A stretch of DNA of 64,000 nt from NCBI GenBank assembly GCA_963727465.1, contig CAVSGL010000020.1, forward strand, positions 1 to 64,000, read 5' to 3'. This DNA comes from VRUE01 sp963727465. GTDB lineage: Bacteria > Actinomycetota > Thermoleophilia > Solirubrobacterales > 70-9. The notes under the pieces are model-generated. The model saw only the letters and a list, made by a program, of their open reading frames with translations. It did no database searches and was not told the origin of the DNA. Below, in pieces: positions 27,222 through 35,963 of the stretch (the stretch's first letter is position 1; each line of letters starts with the position of its first letter). Position numbers and translations under genes: made by a program.

Positions 27222-27595
27222 GTGAGCTTGGCTGCTGTATGGGGAGTCATGAGAGACCGGGGTTTCCCTGTCTCTGGATGGCATCCGACAGTCGCATCAG
27301 CGACGGGGAGGATCGCCTGATCGACGAGGGCATGAAGCCTGGATCGGGTCCCTCAAATGAAGACATCGCCGGATTCGTGGGATCGCTTGCCGAGATCTAC
27401 GTGCGCAGCCTCGGGGTGGCGAGGCCGAAGAGTGCAAGGCTGGTTGAGATTTGCCATCGGGGGAGTGTCCGAGGCCGGTCAAATCGAGGCATTTGCAGTC
27501 AGCCCGGCGCCGGCGGCCGATGGCCGTATCCAATTCGCTCCCAAACGCCTGGATCTGAGCCCGGGTCGGGTTCATTTCATGGGCGATCAAAGGGA
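27222..27595 (+). pseudogene. decayed gene, 5' part, interrupted by the IS
   Basis: GTG at 27222 opens a frame that soon stops. Coding-like sequence resumes in a second frame (MKPGSGPSNEDIAGFVGSLA) and then in a third (VSEAGQIEAFAVSPAPAADG), so at least two frameshifts are needed. The last frame reads into the IS boundary at 27595 and, with the IS removed, continues at 29095. No family recognised. Codon use is less GC-biased than the neighbours. Confidence 0.45.
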
Positions 27596-27610
27596 CTCGA
27601 CTTTCGTGAC

Positions 27611-28951
27611 CTACGCCGCCGCGCGCAGGCGTGACGGCGGGCGGGCCGGTATTTGTCGCGGTAAGGGCGCCCGCCCCGCTCCTTGTAGAAATTCAGCCCT
27701 GATCAGCTCGCGACGCAGGGCGGCGAGGACATCGAGCATCGAAGGGTCTCGCTTCTGTGAGTACCAGGGAGCGATCCGCCGCCGGCGGGCGACATCGGCA
27801 GCGGGGTCCGCGTGGAGCGCGTACCAGGCAACCGCCAGGCTCTGGCAGATGAGGCCGAAGGGCACGGTCCGCTCGACCGCCCGCCGCACCCGGTTGCGCG
27901 CCTCACCGACCCCGACCGTCTGCTTGGCGTCCTGGAAGGCGACCTCGATCGACCAGCGGTCGGCGTAGCGGGCGACGATCTCCGCCGCCGGAGCCTCGAG
28001 GTCGGTGCTGATCAGAGCGACCCGGTAGCCCTCGGCGTCGTCGGGCTCGCGGACGATCGCGACCCGCACCGCCCGGGCGCCGAGCACCGAATGCCAAAGG
28101 CCCTCCACGACGAGCGCGCAGACCTCGCCCCGGCCGGGCACCGAGAGGCGCCGCCACTCGCTCGCCTTGGCCCGCGCGGCGATCTCCCCTGGGGTGCCGA
28201 GCCGCACCCCCTTGACCCGCGGCCGCCCGCGCCGCCCGGTCGGCGGCGGCTTGGGGCCGTGGATCACGGCGTTTGAGCGAAGCCTCGAAGTCAGAGTGAC
28301 GCGAGCCGAGGCAGGCGCCATCGCCTTGCAGGCGAAGGCCGAGTCGCCGACGATGTCGATCCGCCGCTTGGGATGGCGCTTTGCGATCAGCCCCACGAGC
28401 TCAGCCGCGAGGTCGGGTTGGGAGGGCCGGCGCTTCGGGTCGGGGTGCTCCTCGGTTGGCTTCGGGGTGGGCAGCCAGAGCCGAAACAGCACCGGCAGAC
28501 ACCAGGCGCGCTCGCCGAGGGCCGAGATCCGCACCACCAGCCCGACGACGACGAAGCAGTTGCCGAACTTGAAGCCGCGGCCCGAGGGGGCCTGGGAGTC
28601 GTGGTGCCAACTCGCCCCGAAGACCTTGCGCCCGGCGCGCCCGAAGACGGTGCCGTCCACCGCGAGTGAGATCGGCGCCTCGGGGTCGGTGAAGCGCTCC
28701 AGCAGGAAGTCGAGCAGGAGCAGGCCGAGGCGGTCCGGGCACCAGGCGGCGCGGGCGAAGAAGTCGTGGCCGCGGCTGTGGTGCAGCTTGCCGGCCAATC
28801 GGGCGGCCTGCCACATGCCGGTGACCGTGTGCTCGCCGACACGGGAGACGAGCCCCGCCAGGAGCGCCTCGAAGACCTGGAAGGTCGGCGCGGTGAAGGC
28901 GGGGCGGAGCAGGGACAGGATCGCGGTGAGCGAAGATGGCAGAGCGGGCAT
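27611..28951 (-). CDS. DDE transposase (IS701-like DDE_5 type)
   Basis: A 446-residue transposase with a likely catalytic triad Asp99 (SLAVDGTVF), Asp203 (DIVGDSAF) and Glu336 (RWSIEVAFQDAKQ). The N-terminal helical region (RGHDFFARAAWCPDRLG) and GASWHHDSQ resemble the IS701-like DDE_5 group. ATG at 28951 follows an AAGGAGG site; GTG at 28978 is possible but lacks one. The TAG stop overlaps the left inverted repeat by 2 nt. Full length and probably active. Confidence 0.9.
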   Translation of the reverse strand: MPALPSSLTAILSLLRPAFTAPTFQVFEALLAGLVSRVGEHTVTGMWQAARLAGKLHHSRGHDFFARAAWCPDRLGLLLLDFLLERFTDPEAPISLAVDGTVFGRAGRKVFGASWHHDSQAPSGRGFKFGNCFVVVGLVVRISALGERAWCLPVLFRLWLPTPKPTEEHPDPKRRPSQPDLAAELVGLIAKRHPKRRIDIVGDSAFACKAMAPASARVTLTSRLRSNAVIHGPKPPPTGRRGRPRVKGVRLGTPGEIAARAKASEWRRLSVPGRGEVCALVVEGLWHSVLGARAVRVAIVREPDDAEGYRVALISTDLEAPAAEIVARYADRWSIEVAFQDAKQTVGVGEARNRVRRAVERTVPFGLICQSLAVAWYALHADPAADVARRRRIAPWYSQKRDPSMLDVLAALRRELIRAEFLQGAGRAPLPRQIPARPPSRLRAAA

Positions 28952-28960
28952 CGGCGGTGA

Positions 28961-28967
28961 CCTCCTT
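28961..28967 (-). promoter_or_regulatory. ribosome-binding site of the transposase
   Basis: AAGGAGG, 9 nt before ATG at 28951; it decides that start over the upstream GTG. Confidence 0.7.
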
Positions 28968-29094
28968 GGCTTTGACACCTGAGGGGTTCGCCGTCGGTCG
29001 CCCCACTCTTGTCGGTGCTCAGCGAGTCATGCCGTCGCCGTCAGCTCCCGGTTTCCTGCAAAGCGGCCCGAGATCGCGAAAGTCGAGAAAGGGA

Positions 29095-29158
29095 GCAAGC
29101 CAAGAAGAAATGCGAGGACGTTCGGCTCCGCGATCAGCCTGGAGCACACACTCCATAG
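29095..29158 (+). pseudogene. decayed gene, 3' remnant after the IS
   Basis: With the IS and one AAAGGGA copy removed, the frame from MGDQR runs on into EQAKKKCEDVRLRDQPG and stops at TAG 29156-29158. The strongly coding-like codons (GAG, GAC, CGC, CTC) support the join. Function unknown. Confidence 0.45.
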
Positions 29159-29261
29159 GCTTTGCTTTGGCCGCGCTGCCCGGTTCGTTTCCGATACCTT
29201 TGGACTGCCGGGTTTGGCTGGCGGTGAGTCGCCGATAAACAACTAATTAGCAGGCAAAACC
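29159..29261 (+). promoter_or_regulatory. replacement leader of efp
   Basis: An AT-richer interval (ATAAACAACTAATTAG near 29235-29250) directly before the efp TTG. It replaces the TAGTCT promoter left behind at 26147. A -10-like TAATTA lies about 12 nt upstream of the start, and no clear Shine-Dalgarno is present. Confidence 0.35.
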
Positions 29262-29822
<561 letters not shown>

Positions 29823-29859
29823 TCGCTGCGCCGGCCGCCGGAAGCGCGAGAATAGGCAG

Positions 29860-30247
29860 ATGCGCAGATCCGACCAGCGCCGCGACGCGGTCTTCGCCTG
29901 CTACCAGCACGACGTCACCGGGCGCTCCCCTGGACGAGCTGCTGGCCGATGCGCGGCCGTTCACCCGCGAGCTGGCGGAGGCGGCCGACGCCCACCGCGA
30001 GCAGCTCGACGCGGCGATCGCGGCTCACGCCCGCGGCTGGGAGCTGGAGCGGATCGCGCCGCTGGAGCGCAACGTGATGCGCGTGGCCCTGTACGAGATC
30101 GAGCACAGCGAGGACGTGCCGGCCGAGGTCGCGATCGACGAGGCGGTCGAGATCGCCAAGGAGTACTGCGGCGCCGATGCCCCCGGCTTCGTCAACGGCG
30201 TGCTCGGCGCGATCGTGCGCGAGCGGCAGGGGGGTGCGCTGCGGTGA
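29860..30247 (+). pseudogene. nusB: transcription antitermination factor NusB, apparent frameshift
   Basis: ATG at 29860 begins MRRSDQRRDAVFACYQHDVTGR. One extra T near 29926 then breaks the frame, and the family sequence continues one base over as PLDELLADARPF ... APLERNVMRVALYEIEH ... VPAEVAIDEAVEIAKEYCG ... FVNGVLGAI. Corrected length is about 128 residues, normal for NusB, which with S10 (NusE) binds boxA in rRNA leaders. As nusB is usually important, a sequencing error is likely. It sits between efp and an xseB-position gene, as expected. Confidence 0.85.
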
Positions 30248-30426
30248 GCGAGGAGGCGCGGCTGCGCGAGATATCGAACCGGTTACAGGCGATCGCGGCC
30301 GAGCTGGAGGGAAGCGAGGCGAGCGACGAGCGCGCCGCGGAGCTGGCCCACGAGGCGGCCGAGCTCTCGACCGAGGCGGTCGAGGAGGCGAACCGCCGCA
30401 TCCGCGAGTCGGAGAGCGCGCAGTGA
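30244..30426 (+). CDS. small acidic coiled-coil protein in the xseB position
   Basis: A 60-residue, Glu- and Ala-rich helical protein (LREISNRLQAIAAELEG ... AVEEANRRIRES). Its GTG overlaps the nusB stop. Gram-positive operons commonly run nusB-xseA-xseB-ispA-dxs, and the heptad spacing and EEANRRI ending are reminiscent of exonuclease VII small subunit. No xseA is present here and the usual XseB hallmarks are weak, so I leave it unnamed. Confidence 0.7.
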   Translation: MSEEARLREISNRLQAIAAELEGSEASDERAAELAHEAAELSTEAVEEANRRIRESESAQ

Positions 30427-30442
30427 GCGGGCAGCGCCCGCG

Positions 30443-31306
30443 GTGAGCTATCCGGAGGACCTGCGAGCGCTGGTCGACGCCGAGCTGGAACGGCTGCGCT
30501 TCTCCGCGCATCCCTCCACGGCCGGGCTCGAGCAGGCGATGCGCTACTCGCTGCTCGCGGGCGGCAAGCGGGTGCGCCCGGTGCTCGCGCTGGCGACGGC
30601 GCGCGCCCTCGGCGCCGACCCCGGCGCCTACCTGCCGGCGGCGACGGCGATCGAGCTGATCCACACCTACTCGCTGATCCACGACGACCTGCCGGCGATG
30701 GACGACGACGAGCTGCGGCGCGGGCAGCCGACCGCGCACGTGAAGTTCGGCGAGGACGTGGCGATCCTCGCCGGCGATGGCCTCTTCGCCGAGGCGGTCC
30801 GCCTGTTCTGCACGCAGCCGGGGGAGCCGGAGCGCGTGCTCGGGGCGCTGGCCGAGCTGACCGCGGCGACCGGGGTCGACGGGATGGTCGGCGGCCAGTA
30901 CGTGGACGTCGCCGGCGAGGCCGGGGACGCCGAGGCGCTGCGCGCCCTACACGGGCTCAAGACCGGCCGCCTGATCGCCGCCAGCGTCGGCGTCGTGCTT
31001 GCGTTGGAGGGAATCGCCGAACCTGAGACAATCCCGTACAGCCGGTTCGCCGGCGAGCTTGGCGTCCTCTTCCAGATCGTCGACGACATCCTCGACGTGA
31101 CCGGAAGCGACGAGCAACTCGGCAAGCCCCATGGAAGCGACGAGCGACACGGCAAACTCACCTACGTCAGCCTCTTCGGCCTCGAGCGGGCGCGCGAGCT
31201 CGCGGCCGAGTCGCATGCCGCGGCGACCGCGGCGCTGGCTGAGGCGAAGGGCGAGACGGGCGATCTGAGCGGGGTCGCCGACTACATCTTCACGAGGAAC
31301 GAATGA
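30443..31306 (+). CDS. ispA: polyprenyl (farnesyl/geranylgeranyl) diphosphate synthase
   Basis: A 287-residue trans-prenyltransferase. The first Asp-rich motif is DDLPAMDDDELRRGQPT near residues 76-92, and the second, DDILDVTG, near 214. GGKRVRPVL and KTGRLI are also present. It condenses IPP with allylic diphosphates. Small residues before the first motif allow a C15 or C20 product; the exact chain length is not decided here. It is cotranscribed with dxs, which supplies the precursors. Confidence 0.93.
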   Translation: MSYPEDLRALVDAELERLRFSAHPSTAGLEQAMRYSLLAGGKRVRPVLALATARALGADPGAYLPAATAIELIHTYSLIHDDLPAMDDDELRRGQPTAHVKFGEDVAILAGDGLFAEAVRLFCTQPGEPERVLGALAELTAATGVDGMVGGQYVDVAGEAGDAEALRALHGLKTGRLIAASVGVVLALEGIAEPETIPYSRFAGELGVLFQIVDDILDVTGSDEQLGKPHGSDERHGKLTYVSLFGLERARELAAESHAAATAALAEAKGETGDLSGVADYIFTRNE

Positions 31307-33309
31307 CCGACACGCCAGAGAATCTCCTCGCCGGGATCGACTCACCGGCCGACCTGCACGAGCTCGACGACAAGCAGCTCCGGCAGGTGGCGCAGGAGAT
31401 GCGCACATACATCATCGACACGATCGGCGAGATCGGCGGTCACTTCGGCGCCAACCTCGGCACCTGCGAGCTGGCGGTCGCCCTGCACAGCCTGCTCGAC
31501 TCGCCGCGCGACAAGGTGCTCTGGGACGTCGGCCACCAGGCCTACCCGCACAAGATCCTCACCGGCCGCCGCGAGGCGCTGCCGACGATCCGCCAGTACG
31601 AGGGGCTGGCGCCGTTCTGCTCGATCCCCGAGTCCGAGCACGACATCATGGGCGCCGGTCACGCCTCGACCTCGATCGGCTACGCGGTCGGCCTCAAGGA
31701 GGCGATGCGCAAGGGGATCGGCGAGGACGGCCGGGTCGCGGCGGTGATCGGCGACGGGGCGCTGACCGGCGGCGTCGCTTACGAGGCGCTGCACGCGGCC
31801 GGCGGCCTACAGACGCCGATCGTGATCGTGCTCAACGACAACGGCATGTCGATCTCGCCCAACGTCGGCGCGCTCTCGCGCTATTTCAACCGCGTCCGCC
31901 TCAACCCGCGCCTCTACCACGCCCGCGAGGGCGTCGAGAACCAGCTGACCCGGCTGCCGCTCGGCCTCGGCAAGCGGATCGAAAGGCTCGGTCCGGAGCT
32001 CAAGTCGGCGATCAAGGCTTACTGGGCCCCGGGCCTCTTCTTCGAGGAGCTCGACCTCGCCTACATGGGGGTGATCGACGGCCACGACGTCGGCGCCCTG
32101 CGCGAGGCGCTGCGCGAGGCCTTCGCCGCCGACCGGCCGGTCGTCGTCCACATCCACACGGTCAAGGGCAAGGGCTTCGCGCCGGCCGAGGAGGGCGGGC
32201 TCGAGGGGATGGAGAAGTGGCACGCGGCGAAGCCGAAGTCGATCGTCAACGGCGCGCCGGCGCCGAAGCCGGTCCCGGTCAAGGAGTCCGACTCGCCCGA
32301 CGCGATCGCGCCCGAGCGGCTGGAGAAGCCGCCGCCGCCGAGCGCGCCGCCGCAGTACACGCAGGTCTTCGCCGACGCGATCGTCGCCGAGGCCGAGCGC
32401 GACGAGCGCGTCGTCGGGATCACCGCGGCGATGGCGGGGGGGACCGGCCTACAGAAGCTGGCCGACGAGATCCCGGAGCGGTACTACGACGTCGGCATCG
32501 CCGAGCAGAACGCCGTCCTGCTCGCCTCCGGCCTCGCCCTTCAGGGCGCGAAGCCCGTCTGCGCGATCTACTCGACCTTCCTCCAGCGCGCCTACGACCA
32601 GATCATCCACGACGTCTGCCTACAGGAGCTCGACGTGACCTTCGCGATGGACCGGGCGGGCCTCGTCGGCGACGACGGGCCGACGCACCACGGCGCCTTC
32701 GACGTCTCCTACTTCCGCCCGCTGCCGAACGCCGTCGTGATGGCGCCGCGCGACGAGGCGATGCTGGTCCACATGCTGCACACGGCGATCGCCCACGAGG
32801 GCCCGGCGGCGCTGCGCTACCCACGCGGCGCGGCGGAGGGAGTCGAGCTGCCGCGGGAGCCGGAGGCGATCCCGCTCGGCAGCGGCGAGCTGCTGGCGAG
32901 TGGCGAGCGGGTGGCGCTGCTCGGCTACGGCTACGGCGTCGCCGTCGCCCGGCAGGCGGCGGAGCTGCTCGCCGCGCACGACCTGCACCCGACCGTCGCC
33001 GACGGCCGCTTCGCCAAGCCGCTCGACGCCGAGCTGCTCGAGCGGCTGGCGCTAGGGCACGACCTGGTGGTGACGATCGAGGAGAACGTCCTGCCCGGCG
33101 GCTTCGGCTCGGCGGTGCTCGAGCACCTCGAGGACGCTTTCGCCGACCGCGCCGAAGACCGCGCTCGGGTGATGCGGATCGGCCTGCCCGACCGCTACGT
33201 CACCCACGGCAAGCCGGCGCTGCTGCGCGAGGAGGTCGGTTTGACCGGGGAGTCGGTGGCCGAGCGGGTGCTGGCGGCGCTGCGCGCGGGCGAGCCAGCG
33301 CTGCGCTGA
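31303..33309 (+). CDS. dxs: 1-deoxy-D-xylulose-5-phosphate synthase
   Basis: A 668-residue TPP-dependent enzyme joining pyruvate and glyceraldehyde 3-phosphate at the entry of the MEP isoprenoid pathway. The TPP site GDGALTGGVAYEALH is near residue 150 and DNGMSISPNVGALS near 179. A Pro-rich linker near 320-350 is longer than usual. The transketolase pyrimidine domain has IAEQNAV, and THHGAFD follows. tlyA usually follows dxs in Gram-positive bacteria. Here a 4.7-kb accessory stretch intervenes. Confidence 0.96.
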   Translation: MTDTPENLLAGIDSPADLHELDDKQLRQVAQEMRTYIIDTIGEIGGHFGANLGTCELAVALHSLLDSPRDKVLWDVGHQAYPHKILTGRREALPTIRQYEGLAPFCSIPESEHDIMGAGHASTSIGYAVGLKEAMRKGIGEDGRVAAVIGDGALTGGVAYEALHAAGGLQTPIVIVLNDNGMSISPNVGALSRYFNRVRLNPRLYHAREGVENQLTRLPLGLGKRIERLGPELKSAIKAYWAPGLFFEELDLAYMGVIDGHDVGALREALREAFAADRPVVVHIHTVKGKGFAPAEEGGLEGMEKWHAAKPKSIVNGAPAPKPVPVKESDSPDAIAPERLEKPPPPSAPPQYTQVFADAIVAEAERDERVVGITAAMAGGTGLQKLADEIPERYYDVGIAEQNAVLLASGLALQGAKPVCAIYSTFLQRAYDQIIHDVCLQELDVTFAMDRAGLVGDDGPTHHGAFDVSYFRPLPNAVVMAPRDEAMLVHMLHTAIAHEGPAALRYPRGAAEGVELPREPEAIPLGSGELLASGERVALLGYGYGVAVARQAAELLAAHDLHPTVADGRFAKPLDAELLERLALGHDLVVTIEENVLPGGFGSAVLEHLEDAFADRAEDRARVMRIGLPDRYVTHGKPALLREEVGLTGESVAERVLAALRAGEPALR

Positions 33310-33414
33310 GCGCATCTCTGCGACCGGATTCACGGAATTTCTGGCGGCGCTTGCATCAAAGCGCTCAATCGGATAGCCTGCCCGCGGCCTCCTAGGGAGC
33401 CACCGGATTCTTCA

Positions 33415-33439
33415 GCGTTTCTGGGGTTACTACAGGGAG
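33415..33439. repeat. copy 1 of a 25-bp direct repeat
   Basis: Identical over 25 bp to 37661-37685 (it begins GCGTTTCTGGGGTTACTACA). Similarity decays but continues for about 60 bp after both copies (TATCTCT, then ATAT, then TCCGTGGG). It lies just after dxs, and the second copy lies before tlyA, so the pair brackets the accessory genes. Confidence 0.85.
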
Positions 33440-33533
33440 TGGAGGCGCGTATCTCTGGATATGCAGGGTCCGTGGGCAGGCGGACCTATGCCCGCAAACG
33501 GCAGCGCGGCGGGTGGGCCGTGCTGACGCGGAG

Positions 33534-34139
33534 CTAGCTGCAGTGGTTGCCGCTCCGCTCCTCCTGTTCTCCGTACGGGACCGAGGCAATCTCTTCGCCC
33601 GCCGCGTCGACGAGGGTCACCGAGTCGCCGCCGTTGTTCCAGACCGGAGACCCGCTCTCGCCAAAGAGGTCATGGGCAGTGTTTCGACCTTCGCCGGGGT
33701 GGATCCTCACCGAGGCGCCCGGAGCAAGCGAGAAGGACGGCAGCGTGTTGACAACGTCGCCGTTGCCCTCGCGCAACTGCCAGCCGCCGAGTTGGACGGC
33801 GGAGCTTTCCGCGTTCAGCAGGCAGACGTATTCGTCGGCGGGATCGTCGTAGCCGGGGGAGTTGAACAGTGACGAGGTCGCGTCGATCCGAACGTCGGGC
33901 CGGTCTTGGCAGGAGCCGAGACCGAGCCAGCATTGGTCTATGGCCAGCGGGATGAGGGCGCCGCTGAGCAGGGCAAGCACCGCTACCCCGAGGCCTGCGA
34001 GTTCGCGCCAGTCGCGCGCATCGGCCTTGCCCGTCCGCGGCTTGCGCGGCAGTAGCGTCGGCAGCCCTCGGCGGCTCTTTGCTGTCTTCCGGGGTGGTTT
34101 GCCCTCGCCTCGGGACGACGAGGGGTCGGGCTCGGTCAT
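33534..34139 (-). CDS. membrane-anchored lamin-tail domain protein
   Basis: A 201-residue protein: a charged cytoplasmic N-terminus (about 45 residues), one transmembrane helix near 48-66, then an extracytoplasmic lamin-tail (LTD) Ig-like domain with VQLGGWQLREGNG, LAPGASVRIHPGEG and VWNNGGDSVTL. LTDs in bacteria occur on exported surface proteins and nucleases; no catalytic domain is attached here. Its start overlaps the stop of the preceding small secreted protein, so both are exported products of one operon. Confidence 0.85.
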   Translation of the reverse strand: MTEPDPSSSRGEGKPPRKTAKSRRGLPTLLPRKPRTGKADARDWRELAGLGVAVLALLSGALIPLAIDQCWLGLGSCQDRPDVRIDATSSLFNSPGYDDPADEYVCLLNAESSAVQLGGWQLREGNGDVVNTLPSFSLAPGASVRIHPGEGRNTAHDLFGESGSPVWNNGGDSVTLVDAAGEEIASVPYGEQEERSGNHCS

Positions 34140-34417
34140 CTACTCCTGCGCCTGACCAGATGCCCCCGGGCATTGCAGCGATAGCCGGCCTTGCGATACG
34201 CCTTCGCATAGCCGCGCTTGTGCGAGCAGTACTGGCCCGCCCGCAGGCACTTGTGTCCACCGGGCGTGATGGCGTGGGTGTACCCGGAGCCGCAGCTGCG
34301 CGATGCGATGGCGACGGGCGCGGTGCCGCCACCGGTATCGGCCTGGGCGAGGGACCCGAACGACGCGCCGAAAACGGCAAGCAGGGAGATGCAGGCAATT
34401 GCGATGAGCCGCTTCAT
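34136..34417 (-). CDS. small secreted cysteine-containing protein
   Basis: A 93-residue protein. The signal peptide runs to about residue 26 (GSLAQA). The mature part has four Cys (SRSCGSG, GHKCLRAGQYC, YRCNARG) and a basic tail. The pattern resembles small exported Cys/His proteins widespread in this class, function unknown. ATG at 34417 has GGAG 9 nt upstream and an AT-rich promoter region (TATTTTAT) beyond. Confidence 0.75.
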   Translation of the reverse strand: MKRLIAIACISLLAVFGASFGSLAQADTGGGTAPVAIASRSCGSGYTHAITPGGHKCLRAGQYCSHKRGYAKAYRKAGYRCNARGHLVRRRSR

Positions 34418-34531
34418 GTGGAGCCTCCAGTCTTCGCAGGTGGAGAAATAAAATATCCATATATGACTCCACAAGTACTCAAACTGTCGCTTTCCCGATT
34501 CGCGCGGGTTGCCTTGCGCGCAGTAGCGACC

Positions 34532-34537
34532 TAAGCT
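34532..34537 (+). promoter_or_regulatory. TANNNT -10 hexamer, leaderless-type, for the 34544 gene
   Basis: TAAGCT lies 6 nt before the ATG at 34544. Confidence 0.55.
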
Positions 34538-34543
34538 GCGCTC

Positions 34544-34834
34544 ATGGCGGTCAAGCTCCACCGTTGCTCGGTCGGCTGGTTCAAGGCCGACATGCACCCC
34601 TGCTGGCGGGTGCAGAAGGCGCTCGACGAGCAGGGGATCGAGTACGAGGTGGTCACCGGGCCGCTGCGTCCGGGCAAGCGCGACGAGCTCAACGAGCTCT
34701 CCGGTCAGCGCAAGTACCCGGTGATCGAGTTCGAGGACGGCCGCGTCTACCGCGAGGAATCCGCCGACATGGCCGAGCGGATCCGCGCCGGCAAGCTCTT
34801 CGAGGCCTCAGGCGGGGGCGACGCGGTCGCGTAG
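34544..34834 (+). CDS. glutathione S-transferase N-terminal / glutaredoxin-like protein
   Basis: A 96-residue thioredoxin-fold protein: first strand VKLHRCSV, HPCWRVQKALDEQGIEYE, then RKYPVIEFEDG with the cis-Pro and REESADMAERI. A single Cys (HPCW) could be the redox residue; there is no CxxC. The helical GST C-terminal domain is absent. The 3' end overlaps the convergent membrane-protein gene by 27 nt. Confidence 0.8.
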   Translation: MAVKLHRCSVGWFKADMHPCWRVQKALDEQGIEYEVVTGPLRPGKRDELNELSGQRKYPVIEFEDGRVYREESADMAERIRAGKLFEASGGGDAVA

Positions 34835-35329
34835 TCGCATCGTCAGGCCGGCGACCACGTAAGCGATCGCCAGCGCCAGCAGGGCGAACTTGCAGGAGGC
34901 GAAGACCGTCGCCAGCAGGGGGAAGGCGGCACCGGCGCCGTCGAGCGTGAGCAGCAGGCAGGTGTTCTCCAGCGCGTCGCAAGCGGCGCCGGCGGCGCCG
35001 AGGAAAACCGCCACACCGCCGATCGCGGCGAGGCGCCTCCACTCACGCTGTCGTGCCAGGTCGCGGGTGGCGAGAAGAGCGAGCGTGAGCAGGGTCCCGT
35101 AGGCGGCGAGGAAGCCAAAGTCGATCCAGAGCGACTCGCGCGCCGCGTCCTGTCCCTTCTCGCCCCATTCGGCCATGATCTCGTCGGCCCTGCCCTGACC
35201 CCCGGTCAGCTCGAACGGCACGATCCCCGGCCCGCCGGTGTCCTTCATCCGGTTGTCCGCCGGCGACATCGCCAGCAGCAGCGCGACCGTCGCCACAGCC
35301 GCCAAGACGATCCCCTGCCAACGCCTCAT
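34808..35329 (-). CDS. four-helix membrane protein
   Basis: A 173-residue protein with predicted helices near residues 7-22, 72-90, 102-118 and 140-162, and an acidic external loop between helices 1 and 2 (GPGIVPFELTGGQGRADEIM). ATG at 35329 is preceded by TACGAT at 35337-35342 (read on the minus strand) with 7 nt between, a leaderless-type arrangement. Function unknown. Confidence 0.75.
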   Translation of the reverse strand: MRRWQGIVLAAVATVALLLAMSPADNRMKDTGGPGIVPFELTGGQGRADEIMAEWGEKGQDAARESLWIDFGFLAAYGTLLTLALLATRDLARQREWRRLAAIGGVAVFLGAAGAACDALENTCLLLTLDGAGAAFPLLATVFASCKFALLALAIAYVVAGLTMRLRDRVAPA

Positions 35330-35336
35330 ATGGGGG

Positions 35337-35342
35337 ATCGTA
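35337..35342 (-). promoter_or_regulatory. TANNNT -10 hexamer for the 35329 membrane-protein gene
   Basis: TACGAT on the minus strand, 7 nt before ATG. Confidence 0.5.
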
Positions 35343-35447
35343 TCCACCAACGACAGAGGGAATGTGCCGCGCTCCGCTATGCCGCTGAGACAGCCTGAAG
35401 TCAGCGATCCAGACGAGCGGGATTTCAGCGCCGAAGGCCCGACCGTC

Positions 35448-35798
35448 TCAGGCGGCGACGATGCCGAAGCGATCGTCGAACGTTTCTCGCTGCTCGACAG
35501 CCACGGCCTGGGCGAACCTGCTCGCCGTGACTGTGAAGCGGTCGAGGAAGCCGACGCTTCCGAGGAGGACGAAGCTGTAGCTGTGCCAGTCATCGATGAA
35601 GCCGACCTGGGCTTGCCATTCGCGGTATTCGTGAATCTCGCCGTCGTGGGGATGCAGGCGTAGCGAGATCGTCTTGTAGCGGGCCAGGTGCGAGCGCCCA
35701 CCAATCGCGTGCTGCGTCTCGCCCTCGTGGTCGGTCAGGTCTATGCCGAGGGATTCGGCAAGCAGATCGCTGGCAAGGATCGCGTCGGCGGCTGTTGC
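35448..35798 (-). pseudogene. truncated retropepsin-like aspartic protease gene
   Basis: On the minus strand, directly after and in frame with the DUF5678 stop codon, about 116 codons read without a stop or a usable early start: ILASDLLAESLGIDL, then HAIGGRSHLARYKTISLRL, then VGFIDDWHSYSFVLLGSVGF, then RFTVTASRFAQAV. This fits the C-terminal two thirds of small retropepsin-like proteases, in which the missing N-terminus carries the catalytic Asp-Ser/Thr-Gly. A deletion seems to have joined the DUF5678 gene to the remnant. Confidence 0.6.
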
Positions 35799-35963
35799 TC
35801 AGCCAAGGCCGACGTAGATCGGCTCGTCCGCGTAAGGCACGCGGCCGCGCACGACGACATGATTTTTTCCCTTGGCCTTCTCAAGCACCACGCGAGGGTC
35901 CTTATCGGCGATCACGATCTCGCCGCTACGCGCGTCGATGGCCACGTACTGGCCCTCTGCCAA
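35799..35963 (-). CDS. DUF5678-type small protein
   Basis: About 54 residues from TTG at 35963: EGQYVAIDARSGEIVIADKD, VVLEKAKGKNHVVVRGRVP and YADEPIYVGLG. Proteins of this type are usually 60-75 residues and often sit directly upstream of a retropepsin-like protease, as the remnant downstream suggests. The start is uncertain: no ATG or GTG lies in the frame near the expected N-terminus. Confidence 0.6.
   Translation of the reverse strand: MAEGQYVAIDARSGEIVIADKDPRVVLEKAKGKNHVVVRGRVPYADEPIYVGLG

Larger units (their letters stand above)
27596..29087. mobile_element. complete insertion sequence, 1,492 bp, DDE transposase
   Basis: Terminal inverted repeats: left 27596-27612 (CTCGACTTTCGTGACCT) and right 29071-29087, matching at 15 of 17 positions. 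The flanks 27589-27595 and 29088-29094 are both AAAGGGA, a 7-bp direct repeat that fits a target duplication. It encodes one transposase on the minus strand. The intact duplication and reading frame suggest a recent insertion. Confidence 0.88.

Noticed and set aside
26175..27284. 369-codon minus-strand frame opposite the Tse2-like gene
   Set aside because: No ribosome-binding site, no motif, and it spans several genes with plus-strand promoters.
28936..29242. Short frames on both strands at the right end of the IS
   Set aside because: They cross the IS boundary and mix element and host sequence; the joined pseudogene frame explains the host part better.
33415..33439. 25-bp repeat as part of a CRISPR array
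   Set aside because: Only two copies, 4.2 kb apart, with no spacers and no cas genes.
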